DNA of 43,578 nucleotides from a virus, in the IMG/VR virus record IMGVR_UViG_3300044630_002215, positions 1-43,578 of that record. The stretch is one strand, 5' to 3'. The notes beneath the pieces were generated by a model. The model worked only from the letters and a program-made list of their open reading frames with translations, searched no databases and was not told the origin of the DNA. The translations under genes and the position numbers were made by a program. Each line of letters starts with the position of its first letter. Within the stretch, counting starts at the first letter, position 1. Positions 19,501 through 27,319 of this stretch are shown piece by piece.

Positions 19501-22415
19501 TTTTCATCTATTACAGAAGGTCTACCATTACTATTTGTAACTAAATTATATGTATCATTAAAGCTACTTTCTATAATTTCAATATTATTATTTTTTATAA
19601 TATTGAAATCAAAATTAAATGGGGAAACTGTCAATGTTAATTCATCATATACTATTCTAGTGTAGCTAACTACTACCCAAATTTTTGCTGTAGGTGGAGC
19701 ATTAAATTCTTTGTTTACATCAAAGGTATAAATCTGGTCCGCAACTAAATTATTAGACTCAAGCGGCAATAATGAAACTAAAAATTTTGGGGCTACTGGT
19801 ACTATATCTGTACAAATTATAGCATAAAATGAAAATGATGTTAAATGATTACACTGAACTTGAATAGCACCCTTTATTGATATTGTTTTTGAATTAATTA
19901 ATGATTTATTATAAAAAAAATAATCATTATCAACCCAAGTAGGGTATTCATTAGGGTCTAAGCTAGCATAATCATCAACTTGAGTTTGTATTGTATATGA
20001 TGCATTATCAATAGTAGGAGAAACTGGGATACCTAATTTTTGTGTACGCCTTGACCATGGAGCTGGTCCTGTTGTTATATCCGCTAATTCTGAAGTATAA
20101 TTAAAATTATCACTATATAATACCCTTCTTTTCCTGTAAAATAAATCTCCATTTGTACCAGATATAGTTGCATAGTGATTAGGGCCAGCGTCTGCACTTT
20201 GTGTATGCTCTAAACCAATATGATAAGCATTTTCAGTTCCGGGATTCCCTATACCAAAACATCTACCAAATTCATAAAAAGCCCTTTGTGTTGAAGATAC
20301 ATTTGAAGTATAATTATACAATAATATTTCATAATGCAGCCAATCAGCTGTTCCGGGGAATTGAAAACCACTAGCCGGGTCCGTATCTATATCATCATAC
20401 GGGTATCTTATTTTTAAAAAATTACCAGTTGCCGTATATGTATTTGTATTTGCTGGCGTAGTATCTATATTATATTGGAATGTAGCTACTGTTCCTACAA
20501 TTTCATAATCGTATTGCTCAGGAATACTTAGAGCTGCATTATCTGCATCATATCTTCTAAAAAACTTAATTCTATCACCTTCGGTATAATTATAAGAAAC
20601 TACATTTGCGGTAGAACTAATCGAAGTATTATATAATTCAATATTTCCAATACCAATATAAAAAAATCTATCTTGGTCTATTTGAGTTGTCAATCCAGAA
20701 TATGCCGATTCGCTAACCCAAAATAATCTTTTATTATAAGTTGTATTATTTGACCTTAATACTTGATAATATATTGCTTCTAATGGGGGTCTATTATATA
20801 TTTTTAAATATGTTTGACAAAATTTAACACCATCTACTTGCGCAGGTGTATTAAAACCTGCATGGCCGTCTTTGTCTGTTTGAGCGCCAATTGTTCTACC
20901 CTCTGCATCAAAATATTGTATTGCATATTGATATCCTGAATTCGCTGCATTTGCGAATAATGTGTTATCTGCACCATATGGAGATAAATATTTAACACCA
21001 CTTGAGTATAAAATAAATCCTCCAGAATATGTAGCTGTTAAAACATTATCTAATATTGTAATTACCCACCCATTTGCAGTTAAAGCAGAACCGACAGAAG
21101 TTAATAAATTTGATACTAACAAAGGAGTTGAACTTGCATAAGCATAACTTATTCCTATATCTGCTCCTGTATTGCTTTGAGCATTTATAACATAAACACC
21201 TGCTGGATTATTTAAAGTAGTAACGATTCCAGAAGTGTTTTCACCTGTCCCAAAAACATAAACTTTCATTATAGTACCTACACTACCACTATCAAGTCCA
21301 TTGCAAGTAGCAAAAAACAAAAGACCACAATTATCAATAAAGTATTGCGATTCTTCAGTTTGTGTTTCGACTTGTAATACTACATCTGTTTTTTCATACC
21401 CCTCTGTAATGCCAGAGTATAATAATACGTTACCATTTGCTAGTTCGGCTGCGTTTGATTTTTGTGGAACCCAATCTTGTAGTTGAGCTGTTTCAATTAT
21501 GTCTATTAAAGCATATATACTATCATTATAAAATTGGAATGTATATATATCATTATCTAATATCCCAGCAACAGTTTTATCTACTTGAGTAATTAAATAC
21601 AAATCACTAGTAAGGCCATTAGTTGTATCTCTGAATGCTAATTCTATTTTTTGAACATTTACCCCTCCCGTAGAAACAGATAATGATATACGAGCATTAT
21701 TTAAATAATCATTTTCTGTAAAATTAAAAGTTGGCTGTTCTGGTAATGGGACTATACTTTTTGTACTCCATACTGACTTTTCATTATTATCATAAACAAA
21801 TCTATAAGAAAATTGAAATAATTTATTACGAACATTGTTTATAGTAAGGTCTGTTCCAGCTTCAACATTTTCATAAACTACTTTTGCCGGCATAACTGGA
21901 GGAGCTTTTATCACTAAAAGATATTCTGCTTTCCATGAAGTACCATAATTAGCTAAAATATTTATATTCCTAGGTGGGTTTAAACCATCATTAAAGAATA
22001 ATATATCTCCTTCTACATCTCTATAATATATATTAACTGATAAAACTTTATAAGATGGATTAAAATTTAAAATATCAATCCCATCGCTATCTGTTTTGCT
22101 TTCTAAAACCTTTACAATAGCTTCTGTGCTAGCATTATAATATAAAATGCTATTATAACCATTGCTATTCCAAAGAAAATAATAAGCCCTATCTCTTACT
22201 TTGTCTGGATAAAAACCAATTACTTTATTTTCGCCCGCAGGTAGTGTGTATGGTATTTCAGTATTACCTAAGATATTAGCAACAACCAAATCATTGCCAA
22301 CACCTTCTGAATCCTTAGTTATATTTAACGCATCAATATAATCTCCATTAGAAATTCTATATTGAGCAACATCTAAATTTAACTTACCATTAAACGGGTT
22401 ATTTATAATTGGCAT
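16599..22415 (-). CDS. Muzzle-like tail nozzle protein with poly-Thr-linked repeat modules, 1938 aa
   Basis: Two parts. Residues 1 to about 1160 are a beta-rich body. Its start (NPFNGKLNLDVAQYRISNGD, then IDALNI and LGNTEIPYTLPAGENKVIGF) follows the pattern of the muzzle/nozzle proteins that close the tail of crAss-like phages, a role like P22 gp10 or T7 gp12. Residues about 1165-1860 are a string of roughly 85-residue modules, each bounded by Cys and separated by runs of Thr with AAP. Type A (VSFDTSGGC...SFEITTC) occurs twice, type B (YDFTATC...KNGGNSC) three times, and a third type (NFTLSYTC...ITPNC) once. A final Cys-rich domain ends the protein. The body likely forms the nozzle; the modules probably project outward as adhesive or host-facing arms. 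Function is inferred from architecture and position after the ring proteins. Confidence 0.7.
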   Translation of the reverse strand: MPIINNPFNGKLNLDVAQYRISNGDYIDALNITKDSEGVGNDLVVANILGNTEIPYTLPAGENKVIGFYPDKVRDRAYYFLWNSNGYNSILYYNASTEAIVKVLESKTDSDGIDILNFNPSYKVLSVNIYYRDVEGDILFFNDGLNPPRNINILANYGTSWKAEYLLVIKAPPVMPAKVVYENVEAGTDLTINNVRNKLFQFSYRFVYDNNEKSVWSTKSIVPLPEQPTFNFTENDYLNNARISLSVSTGGVNVQKIELAFRDTTNGLTSDLYLITQVDKTVAGILDNDIYTFQFYNDSIYALIDIIETAQLQDWVPQKSNAAELANGNVLLYSGITEGYEKTDVVLQVETQTEESQYFIDNCGLLFFATCNGLDSGSVGTIMKVYVFGTGENTSGIVTTLNNPAGVYVINAQSNTGADIGISYAYASSTPLLVSNLLTSVGSALTANGWVITILDNVLTATYSGGFILYSSGVKYLSPYGADNTLFANAANSGYQYAIQYFDAEGRTIGAQTDKDGHAGFNTPAQVDGVKFCQTYLKIYNRPPLEAIYYQVLRSNNTTYNKRLFWVSESAYSGLTTQIDQDRFFYIGIGNIELYNTSISSTANVVSYNYTEGDRIKFFRRYDADNAALSIPEQYDYEIVGTVATFQYNIDTTPANTNTYTATGNFLKIRYPYDDIDTDPASGFQFPGTADWLHYEILLYNYTSNVSSTQRAFYEFGRCFGIGNPGTENAYHIGLEHTQSADAGPNHYATISGTNGDLFYRKRRVLYSDNFNYTSELADITTGPAPWSRRTQKLGIPVSPTIDNASYTIQTQVDDYASLDPNEYPTWVDNDYFFYNKSLINSKTISIKGAIQVQCNHLTSFSFYAIICTDIVPVAPKFLVSLLPLESNNLVADQIYTFDVNKEFNAPPTAKIWVVVSYTRIVYDELTLTVSPFNFDFNIIKNNNIEIIESSFNDTYNLVTNSNGRPSVIDENAAKRYFPTLIRFGQAYQFNTNINGTNRFFYENFDEYDRSFGDVIRLHVRDRYLKVYQKFKVGNVPILTQILKDSANNPLQANTDVLINKIQYYAGDYGIGDAATSLAWNNFADYFVDNYRGVVCRLSQDGITAISITNKMNAFFVATLSAYRQELNNGISNELTYLGNPCIYGVFDAYTNKYIIAMEEINRFITTTTTSTTTAAPTTTTTTTTTTTTTTTTTSTTTAAPTTTTTTQALVSFDTSGGCENGSSSDGVGAMVSFSGGSGLYQASTTTYASEVLALAGTYSDAVATRTFSGLAVGTYWVALRDKNNISDKIAHSFEITTCTITTTTTTLPPLTYDFTATCTSTTAQDITIDNFAGGDSTDYYANTVTYDDAVAAAAGATTLVIGGTRTFIGQAVGTRYVYAYSATRSLVKNGGNSCATTTTTAAPTTTTTTTVAPVSFDTSGGCENGSSSDGVGAMISFSGGSGLYQASSTTYASEALALAGTYTDVVATRTFTGLAVGTYWVALRDKNNISDKIAHSFEITTCPTTTTTTTTLPPLTYDFSATCTSTTAQDITINNFAGGDGTDYYANTVTYADAVSAAAGATTLVTSGTRTFTSQAVGTRYVYAYSATRSLVKNGGNSCATTTTTTTAAPTTTTTAAPTTTTTTTTTTTTLPPVNFTLSYTCSGIGSQITANAFTGGAGTYQISTQLYTSESAAYGGVFVSITTSKTYPIGTNQQYWVALRDAVNNSNVLAKTITPNCTTTTTTTTTTTAAPTTTTTTVAPTTTTTTLPPVTYDITATCTGTTQTITINNFAGGDGTNYYANTTTYGDAVSAAAGATTLVTGGTRSFTGQVSGTRYVYVYSGTRSLVRNAGNSCTTTTTTTTAAPTTTTTTAAPTTTTTEPPPPPNFEYTATSCSGGTSNIITSSSLSVGSYYHITGTIPTQCYYIDSFVGATASSPTISFGGFATDCSDNTNCTQL
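16826..18925 (-). repeat. Poly-Thr/AAP linkers and duplicated A-B-A-B-C-B modules inside the nozzle gene
   Basis: Seven Thr-rich linkers, encoded by ACA/ACT/ACG runs, alternate with repeated domains. The first linker is near 18786-18925. Then follow A1 (about 18785-18520), B1 (18490-18231), A2 (18180-17916), B2 (17876-17616), C (17520-17262) and B3 (17160-16913). A1 and A2 differ at about 6 residues in 89 but at many synonymous sites, so the duplication is not recent and the protein sequence has been kept. B3 is more diverged than B1 and B2. Confidence 0.85.
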
Positions 22416-22421
22416 CTATTT

Positions 22422-23192
22422 CTAAGCTTTTACAGTCATTCTTTGTGTGTCTAAATTTTGTTCGTAAGCTTGCATCAAGTACAATGGCTTAAATTGAGCA
22501 TTAGCAATTCTTCTTTGATTGTAAAATTCTTGCTTTCTATCTCTTTTATCGCCTAAATTACCCTTTCTTGTACTTGGCATAGATGCTATATCTCTCCAAG
22601 CTAAAAATGATAATAATGCCTCTCTAAATTGAATAGGTATTCTAAATGGCTCATCTGGATTACCACTAGATAAATATTCTATCATCAAATAAGAGTAATA
22701 AAAATATTGATTTAAAAGAACTACCCCATTAGCATCGTCTATATTAAATGAACCTACAAATGGTGAACCACTTGGTAAGCCGTATATATTTTGAAAACCA
22801 TACCCATCCCAATAATTAAACCATAAAGGCAAGTCAGATTGATACCAAGTAGCTAATGTATTATCTTGAGTTAAAGCAAGTCTATCTGGCTGTTGGTCTG
22901 CATAATAAGTCATTTTGTTATTAAACTTTAAAGGAATAATTTCTCCTACTGAGTTTAATACGCCTATCTTAGTATAACTAATATAATCATTAGGCAGTTG
23001 AGCGGTGTAGTTTGTTGTATCAATTGGTATTTTAACTGACCTAATTTTATAAAAAAAATCAAGCCCAAGTTTTTCCATACCTCTAACTGCTATATTATAT
23101 AATTTAGCGTATTTGTGGACTGATTGTTCACTTTCATCAATGTAATCATTGATTACTGAATCTATTGTTATATAATTTCTTGCTTGTGACAT
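22422..23192 (-). CDS. Ring/adaptor protein of the head-tail connector, 256 aa
   Basis: The N-terminus is helical (YITIDSVINDYIDESEQSVH, then YAKLYNIAVRGMEKLGLDFF). A beta-rich middle has PNDYISYTKIGVLN, and a C-terminal helix holds FREALLSFLAWRDIASMPST. This helix-beta-helix plan with a PxDY motif is typical of gp4/gp11-like adaptor and tail-tube proteins of podoviruses and of the ring proteins of crAss-like phages. It lies directly before the nozzle gene and after the GroES-like gene. The exact ring position cannot be told from sequence. Confidence 0.6.
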   Translation of the reverse strand: MSQARNYITIDSVINDYIDESEQSVHKYAKLYNIAVRGMEKLGLDFFYKIRSVKIPIDTTNYTAQLPNDYISYTKIGVLNSVGEIIPLKFNNKMTYYADQQPDRLALTQDNTLATWYQSDLPLWFNYWDGYGFQNIYGLPSGSPFVGSFNIDDANGVVLLNQYFYYSYLMIEYLSSGNPDEPFRIPIQFREALLSFLAWRDIASMPSTRKGNLGDKRDRKQEFYNQRRIANAQFKPLYLMQAYEQNLDTQRMTVKA

Positions 23193-23194
23193 TT

Positions 23195-23467
23195 TTAATT
23201 ATTTGTTGCGTAAGCTAATATATCATTGTGACGAATCAAGAAATGCAATTCATCGTTTAATAAAATGGCCTCCCCTGCTCCCTTGATATGAAAAATAATA
23301 TCATCTTTTTTTGCTTCCATTTTTATTTTAGCTGTGCCTCTTCCAGTAGAAACTACTTTAGCCTTACAGCTTCTTTCTATGTAGTTTTCAGGTAAAAATA
23401 AACCTCCCTCTGTAATACCTTCTGCCATAAATGGCTTTACTAAAACTAAATCTCTAATTGGTTTCAT
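23195..23467 (-). CDS. groES: GroES-like co-chaperonin
   Basis: 90 residues, close to the 97 of E. coli GroES. The start KPIRDLVLVKPFMAEGITEG matches the GroES N-terminal strand and mobile loop. GGLFLPEN (residues 21-28) corresponds to GGIVLTGS, and LFL replaces the IVL tripeptide that binds GroEL. KAKVVSTGRG matches RGEVLAVGNG. DDIIFHIKGAGEAILL and the final IRHNDILAYA match the GDIVIF roof-strand region and SESDILAIVE end. Phage co-chaperonins such as T4 gp31 redirect host GroEL to fold capsid protein. Here the gene is between two ring-protein genes, with 2- and 4-base gaps, suggesting late expression and perhaps folding of connector or nozzle proteins. No GroEL gene is in the window. Confidence 0.85.
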   Translation of the reverse strand: MKPIRDLVLVKPFMAEGITEGGLFLPENYIERSCKAKVVSTGRGTAKIKMEAKKDDIIFHIKGAGEAILLNDELHFLIRHNDILAYATNN

Positions 23468-23471
23468 ATTA

Positions 23472-24101
23472 TTAGTTATTATTATCTACTCCATCATTAC
23501 TTGTGTCTATTGGTCTTGACCTTTCAAAGGCTAATTGAGCTTTAATATACTCTACCATAATAGGCACATAATCATCTGGTATAATTAATGTTGAATTTAA
23601 ATCGCTTGAATCGCCACCACTAACCATTCTAACATTAGCTTTATAGGCAGTTAATGGTATTCCCGTACTCATATAAACCTCTTGACCTTGTGGCCAATAA
23701 ACCACTTTATTTTGAATTGGTCTTAATGTATCTTGATAGCCTACTTGGTTCATACTTAATGGAACAGCACCAAAAGTTGTTGGAGTATTATTATTGCTAA
23801 AATTTAATGTAGCTAGACCTTCATTTTTACCTAATGCTACTGGTATTTGTGGTAAGGTAAATTTAAAAGTAGTATTATTTACTGATGTTATTGTCAATCC
23901 AGAATAACTTGTATAAAATGAATTGTTTACATAAGCAACACCATCCATTTGAATACTATCTGTATAATTCTTTTTAGCAGCTACCCCAATTGCATCGTTA
24001 AGCCATTGATTAACCAAATTAAAAGTAATATTGCTATCATCTGATGGTTGCCCATTATAGATTTGTCTTAATATTCTTTCTATAAATGTTTTTCTAGTCA
24101 T
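23472..24101 (-). CDS. Ring/adaptor protein of the head-tail connector, 209 aa
   Basis: The N-terminus FIERILRQIYNGQPSDDSNI, then FNLVNQWLNDAIGVAAKKNY, is a helical pair. The centre is beta-rich (NNTTFKFTLPQIPVALG), and a C-terminal PDDYVPIMVEYIKAQLAFER helix follows. The plan is close to that of the 256-residue gene, and both carry the PxDY motif, so the two may be distant paralogs in stacked rings. Its ATG overlaps the stop of the preceding gene in a TAATG junction, indicating coupled translation. Confidence 0.6.
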   Translation of the reverse strand: MTRKTFIERILRQIYNGQPSDDSNITFNLVNQWLNDAIGVAAKKNYTDSIQMDGVAYVNNSFYTSYSGLTITSVNNTTFKFTLPQIPVALGKNEGLATLNFSNNNTPTTFGAVPLSMNQVGYQDTLRPIQNKVVYWPQGQEVYMSTGIPLTAYKANVRMVSGGDSSDLNSTLIIPDDYVPIMVEYIKAQLAFERSRPIDTSNDGVDNNN

Positions 24102-24793
24102 TATTGTCCTTGTTGAGTTACTTGATTAGCATATTGCTGTAGTTGCCCATCTTGCAAGTTTAACCCTATTAATTTTAATGCGCGTGCTATTATTTCCAAT
24201 AAATCTACATCAGCCCATACTGGCTGTTGGCTACCAGAAGCTGGTGGACCCGGATTATATGCAGATGGATTATATACAGGTCGTCCAGATACTGTTGTGT
24301 AACCCCAAACAATTGATGGAGCTTCCTTGATATAGTTTAAAGTAACAGTACCAATTGTTATTGGATAAAATTGGAATCCAGTACTAGTAATCATATAAAT
24401 AGGATTAGTCGCTACAGGGTCAATTGTACTATTGAAATAAGAATATAAGCTGTCTTGTTGAGTATATCTAACTCTTTGCACCGTAGAAGTCAATAAACTA
24501 TCTGCTTGAACATAGTCGCCCGGATAAGCTATAGCACCAGTGCCGGCATCAACTACGAGTGCTGTAGTTGCAAGCAATGGAGTAAGTCTTTGTCTTATAT
24601 TTTCGTTTTGACTATAATTTATTCTAGCTTGTGGTCTTCCGGGTTGGTATTGTTGAAACTCTCCTAATAAATAATCTTGATATGAAACCTGTGCTTGATT
24701 TATAGTCAGATTAAATTCTGATGGAGTTAAATAACCATTTTGCGCTTTGTTAATTGCAAATTGGCATATCTGATACATATCATTAACATTCAT
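24101..24793 (-). CDS. Portal-proximal adaptor/ring protein, 230 aa
   Basis: I chose ATG 24793 over the upstream ATG 24832, because 24832 lies inside the terminator hairpin and upstream of the promoter box at 24811-24818. With ATG 24793 the leader is about 11 bases. The protein then starts MNVNDMYQICQFAINKAQNG and continues YLTPSEFNLTINQAQ, a pattern found in connector proteins of Bacteroidota phages. A beta-rich middle (DAGTGAIAYPGDYVQADSLL) and a helical C-terminus (LLEIIARALKLIGLNLQDGQ) follow. It is first in a new transcription unit ahead of the other ring proteins. Confidence 0.6.
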   Translation of the reverse strand: MNVNDMYQICQFAINKAQNGYLTPSEFNLTINQAQVSYQDYLLGEFQQYQPGRPQARINYSQNENIRQRLTPLLATTALVVDAGTGAIAYPGDYVQADSLLTSTVQRVRYTQQDSLYSYFNSTIDPVATNPIYMITSTGFQFYPITIGTVTLNYIKEAPSIVWGYTTVSGRPVYNPSAYNPGPPASGSQQPVWADVDLLEIIARALKLIGLNLQDGQLQQYANQVTQQGQ

Positions 24794-24810
24794 TGAAATA
24801 AGTTGTACAA

Positions 24811-24818
24811 CAAATATA
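24811..24818 (-). promoter_or_regulatory. Late promoter for the connector/tail unit, -7 box TATATTTG
   Basis: Leftward TATATTTG between a terminator (24831-24870) and the adaptor ATG at 24793. Predicted start near 24804. The extended TCGTATATTTG recurs at 16086. A clear -33 TTG at the usual 17-23 base spacing was not found. Confidence 0.6.
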
Positions 24819-24830
24819 CGAAAAAGATAC

Positions 24831-24870
24831 AAAAAAGCCCCGTAATTTTTAGGCTACAGGGCTTCTTTTA
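24831..24870 (-). terminator. Rho-independent terminator after the capsid-proximal gene
   Basis: Read leftward, AGCCCTGTA pairs with TACGGGGCT (9 bp, one G-U) around a 10-base loop and is followed by TTTTTT. It lies 17 bases downstream of the 297-residue gene and just before the next promoter, so it separates the head unit from the connector/tail unit. Confidence 0.8.
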
Positions 24871-24886
24871 TTTAGAGGGGGAAAGA

Positions 24887-25780
24887 TTACATCAATTTCT
24901 TTAATTGCTCTAAAAATGCCTTACTTTCATCTTGAGGGTACATTGCAAATTCGACTAAATAATTTTGCGGTTTTTTGTCAGATGGTATCTTACAAATATA
25001 ACCTCCATTATTTGACCAATAAGCTGAACCTCTTTTTGTAGTAGTGTCAATTTTATTATCAATTAAAGCTTTTTTAACTATAAATGCTATTTCAACTTCT
25101 TTAGAACCAGCGCTTTGCATAAACTTATTAGGTTGAGCTTCAGCGTAAAGTTCGTAGTCATTTCTTAATGCATCCATAGATTTAGGCATTCCTAATTCAT
25201 CCGTAAATGTAATTCCCAAGAAATTAGAGTGCTTACGCATTTCGTCCTCGGTTGCCAATGAAGCATATTTAATTGCTTCAACTTTAGCGACTCTTTTAGC
25301 TCTTTCAAGCTCTGCTGTTCTTTGTGGATTCCACTGAAAGAATGTAATTTTTCTAGTACCTTTTTTGTTAGGATTATCTAGATTAGCGTTACATAGATTT
25401 AAAAACTCAAGAGCTTCTACGTCATATTCAGCTACTCTTAATACTCTTCTATCAAAAATTAAGCTTCTTCTGTTTTGTTCAACGAATGATTTTTCAAGTC
25501 CTTTTTGGTCTTCTACCCAAATACTTGGATAACCTCTCAAAAGTCTTATTCTTTCCATTCTACCTTTCTTTTCATTCCAAACATCGTCAATACCTTCCAT
25601 ATGGTATCTGCCATTTTTCTTGGTATCTGATAATTTGAAAATCTTGAAAGTTGTTGCTGTATTAGATGAAAAGGATTCCTGCATAGCTTGTGCAGCCTCA
25701 TCATTTTGTCTTTGTACTTTTACTTCACCTTGTTGTGAATAGTTAGCATCTGCTAACCCTACTGCCTTTAAACGAGCCAT
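24887..25780 (-). CDS. Capsid-proximal conserved protein, 297 aa
   Basis: Charged, soluble protein (MARLKAVGLADANYSQQGEV...) with no named family. It contains a central basic stretch (KSFVEQNRRSLIFDRRVLRV), a KITFFQWNPQRTAELERAKR segment and a C-terminal GGYICKIPSDKKPQNYLVEF strand. It lies directly after the capsid gene but behind the capsid terminator, so it should be made at lower level than the capsid. The position and basic character fit a minor head protein, possibly in contact with DNA. This is an inference. Confidence 0.5.
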   Translation of the reverse strand: MARLKAVGLADANYSQQGEVKVQRQNDEAAQAMQESFSSNTATTFKIFKLSDTKKNGRYHMEGIDDVWNEKKGRMERIRLLRGYPSIWVEDQKGLEKSFVEQNRRSLIFDRRVLRVAEYDVEALEFLNLCNANLDNPNKKGTRKITFFQWNPQRTAELERAKRVAKVEAIKYASLATEDEMRKHSNFLGITFTDELGMPKSMDALRNDYELYAEAQPNKFMQSAGSKEVEIAFIVKKALIDNKIDTTTKRGSAYWSNNGGYICKIPSDKKPQNYLVEFAMYPQDESKAFLEQLKKLM

Positions 25781-25802
25781 AAATGGTTATTTTTTAATGT
25801 TT

Positions 25803-25839
25803 AAAAAAGGTAGGAGCAATCAATAAAGTTGCCCCTACC
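25803..25839 (-). terminator. Strong terminator just after the major capsid gene
   Basis: Read leftward, GGTAGGGGCAA pairs with TTGCTCCTACC (11 bp with one G-U) around a 9-base loop, followed by TTTTTT. It lies 20 bases past the capsid stop. A second small hairpin (GGTAAC/GTTACC, 25850-25867) covers the stop codon itself. No promoter is visible before the next gene, so this probably acts as a partial terminator that sets capsid expression above downstream genes. Confidence 0.85.
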
Positions 25840-25858
25840 CGATTATTTTGGTAACAAA

Positions 25859-27271
25859 TTAGTTACCTTGAACGATGATAAATTGGTTTGCTGCACAAAC
25901 ACGAGTACCTCTGTAGGTAATCATCGCGATTTGATTAGTCATTGTACCATCTGTAGGGTTTGGAGAACCACCACCATATTGCCATACGCGAATACCGTTA
26001 CCAACAGTACCACCTTGAGGAGGTTGTTGATACATAATAGTGATATTCTTGTAAACTTGAGCGGTTTTCGCATCCTTAGTTTCACCCATTGGATAGATTA
26101 ATCCGAAATTACGGAAGTAATCTACATTTGGAGTTAAACCAGTAGTAACCTCAGTGTTGAATTGAGCGTACTTCTTTACAGATAATAAATATCCATCGAT
26201 GAAGATTTCTTGGAAACCATAAGCAACAGAAGCCTCTTTTGACTTCTCGCCTTGTCCATAAACGAAAGCACCAGCTGGGTAAGCAGCGAAGATACCATCA
26301 GAGAAATCTTGTCTTTGAAAGATATCAGTTAACCAAGCAGATTGCTTAGCACAACCATTAACGTCCATGATACGAGTAATCTCATGTAATTTAGCGATAT
26401 CTAATGTACCCGGAGTGTAACCAACAGTTTCACCGTCAGCAACAACTTTAGGAATGATACCTACTGAACCTTGAGAGTTAGAATCAATAGCGCTGTTATT
26501 TTGTAAATTACCACGCATTAATTTTGCTTCTACGTTGTTTTTGAAACGAACAAGAGTCTTATACATACCTTTGTAAGTAAACGCAGTAACGCCATTTTGA
26601 GCCATATCTGGAGATACAGGGAACTCATAATATGTTTCAGCCATTTGCGCTAAGTCAGTGTTAGACCAACCATCGCGAATTTCTGTTACAAAGTTATCAT
26701 ATCTTTCGTCCAATTGGATTAACGGATTGATAGCTTGAGAAGCTTCACCAGCATCTGCGTCACCACCGAATAATAAAACCTCACCAGCTAATAATGAACC
26801 AGAACCAGCTGATTGGAAGCCTTGAGTAGTTTGCTTAGGAGCAACTACAAAAGTAAATGCATTAGGAACAGAATCATCGATACTTACGATAACACCCTCA
26901 ATGTTTGAAGATGCAACACGCAAAGTTTCATTAACTCTTAATGGAGATTGAGTACCACTGTTGTAGTAAGCTTCTGCACCTAAAGTTAATGTAATAGAAG
27001 CACCAGCTGCAGCAGCAACTGTGCTATTGTTTGTAACACCCGGCATTAATTTACCGCGGTTTTCAAACCAGAAGTAGTTTAAGTTTTTAACTTCTTCCAT
27101 GCCGCTATGAGCAGCTAACCACCATGTAAAATCTTCATTGCCATACTTTTGAGTGTATTGCTTGTAGTACTGTGGAGTTAATAATTGTAGGTCAACCATA
27201 AGTTGCCTATTCTGGGTTTGCAACGAGATTGAACCCGGCTGCAAAATATTTGAGGTAGGTATTCCTGCCAT
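25859..27271 (-). CDS. Major capsid protein
   Basis: 470 residues, a usual size for an HK97-fold capsid protein. It begins AGIPTSNILQPGSISLQTQN and has a long mixed alpha/beta body with the segment TWWLAAHSGMEEVKNLNYFW near residue 50. It lies directly downstream of the scaffold gene and ends with NQFIIVQGN at a strong terminator. Codon choice looks more uniform than in the neighbouring genes, and the leader carries the A-rich element CAAAAAATAAAAAC, both consistent with very high expression. The assignment rests on position, size and expression signals; the fold was not tested. Confidence 0.8.
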   Translation of the reverse strand: MAGIPTSNILQPGSISLQTQNRQLMVDLQLLTPQYYKQYTQKYGNEDFTWWLAAHSGMEEVKNLNYFWFENRGKLMPGVTNNSTVAAAAGASITLTLGAEAYYNSGTQSPLRVNETLRVASSNIEGVIVSIDDSVPNAFTFVVAPKQTTQGFQSAGSGSLLAGEVLLFGGDADAGEASQAINPLIQLDERYDNFVTEIRDGWSNTDLAQMAETYYEFPVSPDMAQNGVTAFTYKGMYKTLVRFKNNVEAKLMRGNLQNNSAIDSNSQGSVGIIPKVVADGETVGYTPGTLDIAKLHEITRIMDVNGCAKQSAWLTDIFQRQDFSDGIFAAYPAGAFVYGQGEKSKEASVAYGFQEIFIDGYLLSVKKYAQFNTEVTTGLTPNVDYFRNFGLIYPMGETKDAKTAQVYKNITIMYQQPPQGGTVGNGIRVWQYGGGSPNPTDGTMTNQIAMITYRGTRVCAANQFIIVQGN

Positions 27272-27279
27272 GATATTTA

Positions 27280-27293
27280 GTTTTTATTTTTTG
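27280..27293 (-). promoter_or_regulatory. A-rich translation leader of the capsid gene
   Basis: Leftward CAAAAAATAAAAAC lies 8 bases before the capsid ATG. The identical 14-mer precedes the rightward gene at 34874, also 8 bases before its ATG. A-rich leaders replace Shine-Dalgarno sequences in Bacteroidota. A GGAGGAGG run is also present further upstream but is too far from the ATG to act as a usual Shine-Dalgarno. Confidence 0.5.
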
Positions 27294-27319
27294 CGCCTCC
27301 TCCAAAGGCAAATATCAAG

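Noticed and set aside
24101-24832. Longer form of the adaptor gene starting at ATG 24832
   Set aside because: That start lies in the terminator hairpin and upstream of the promoter box; the residues it adds (MYLFRIFVVQLIS) do not resemble the family start.
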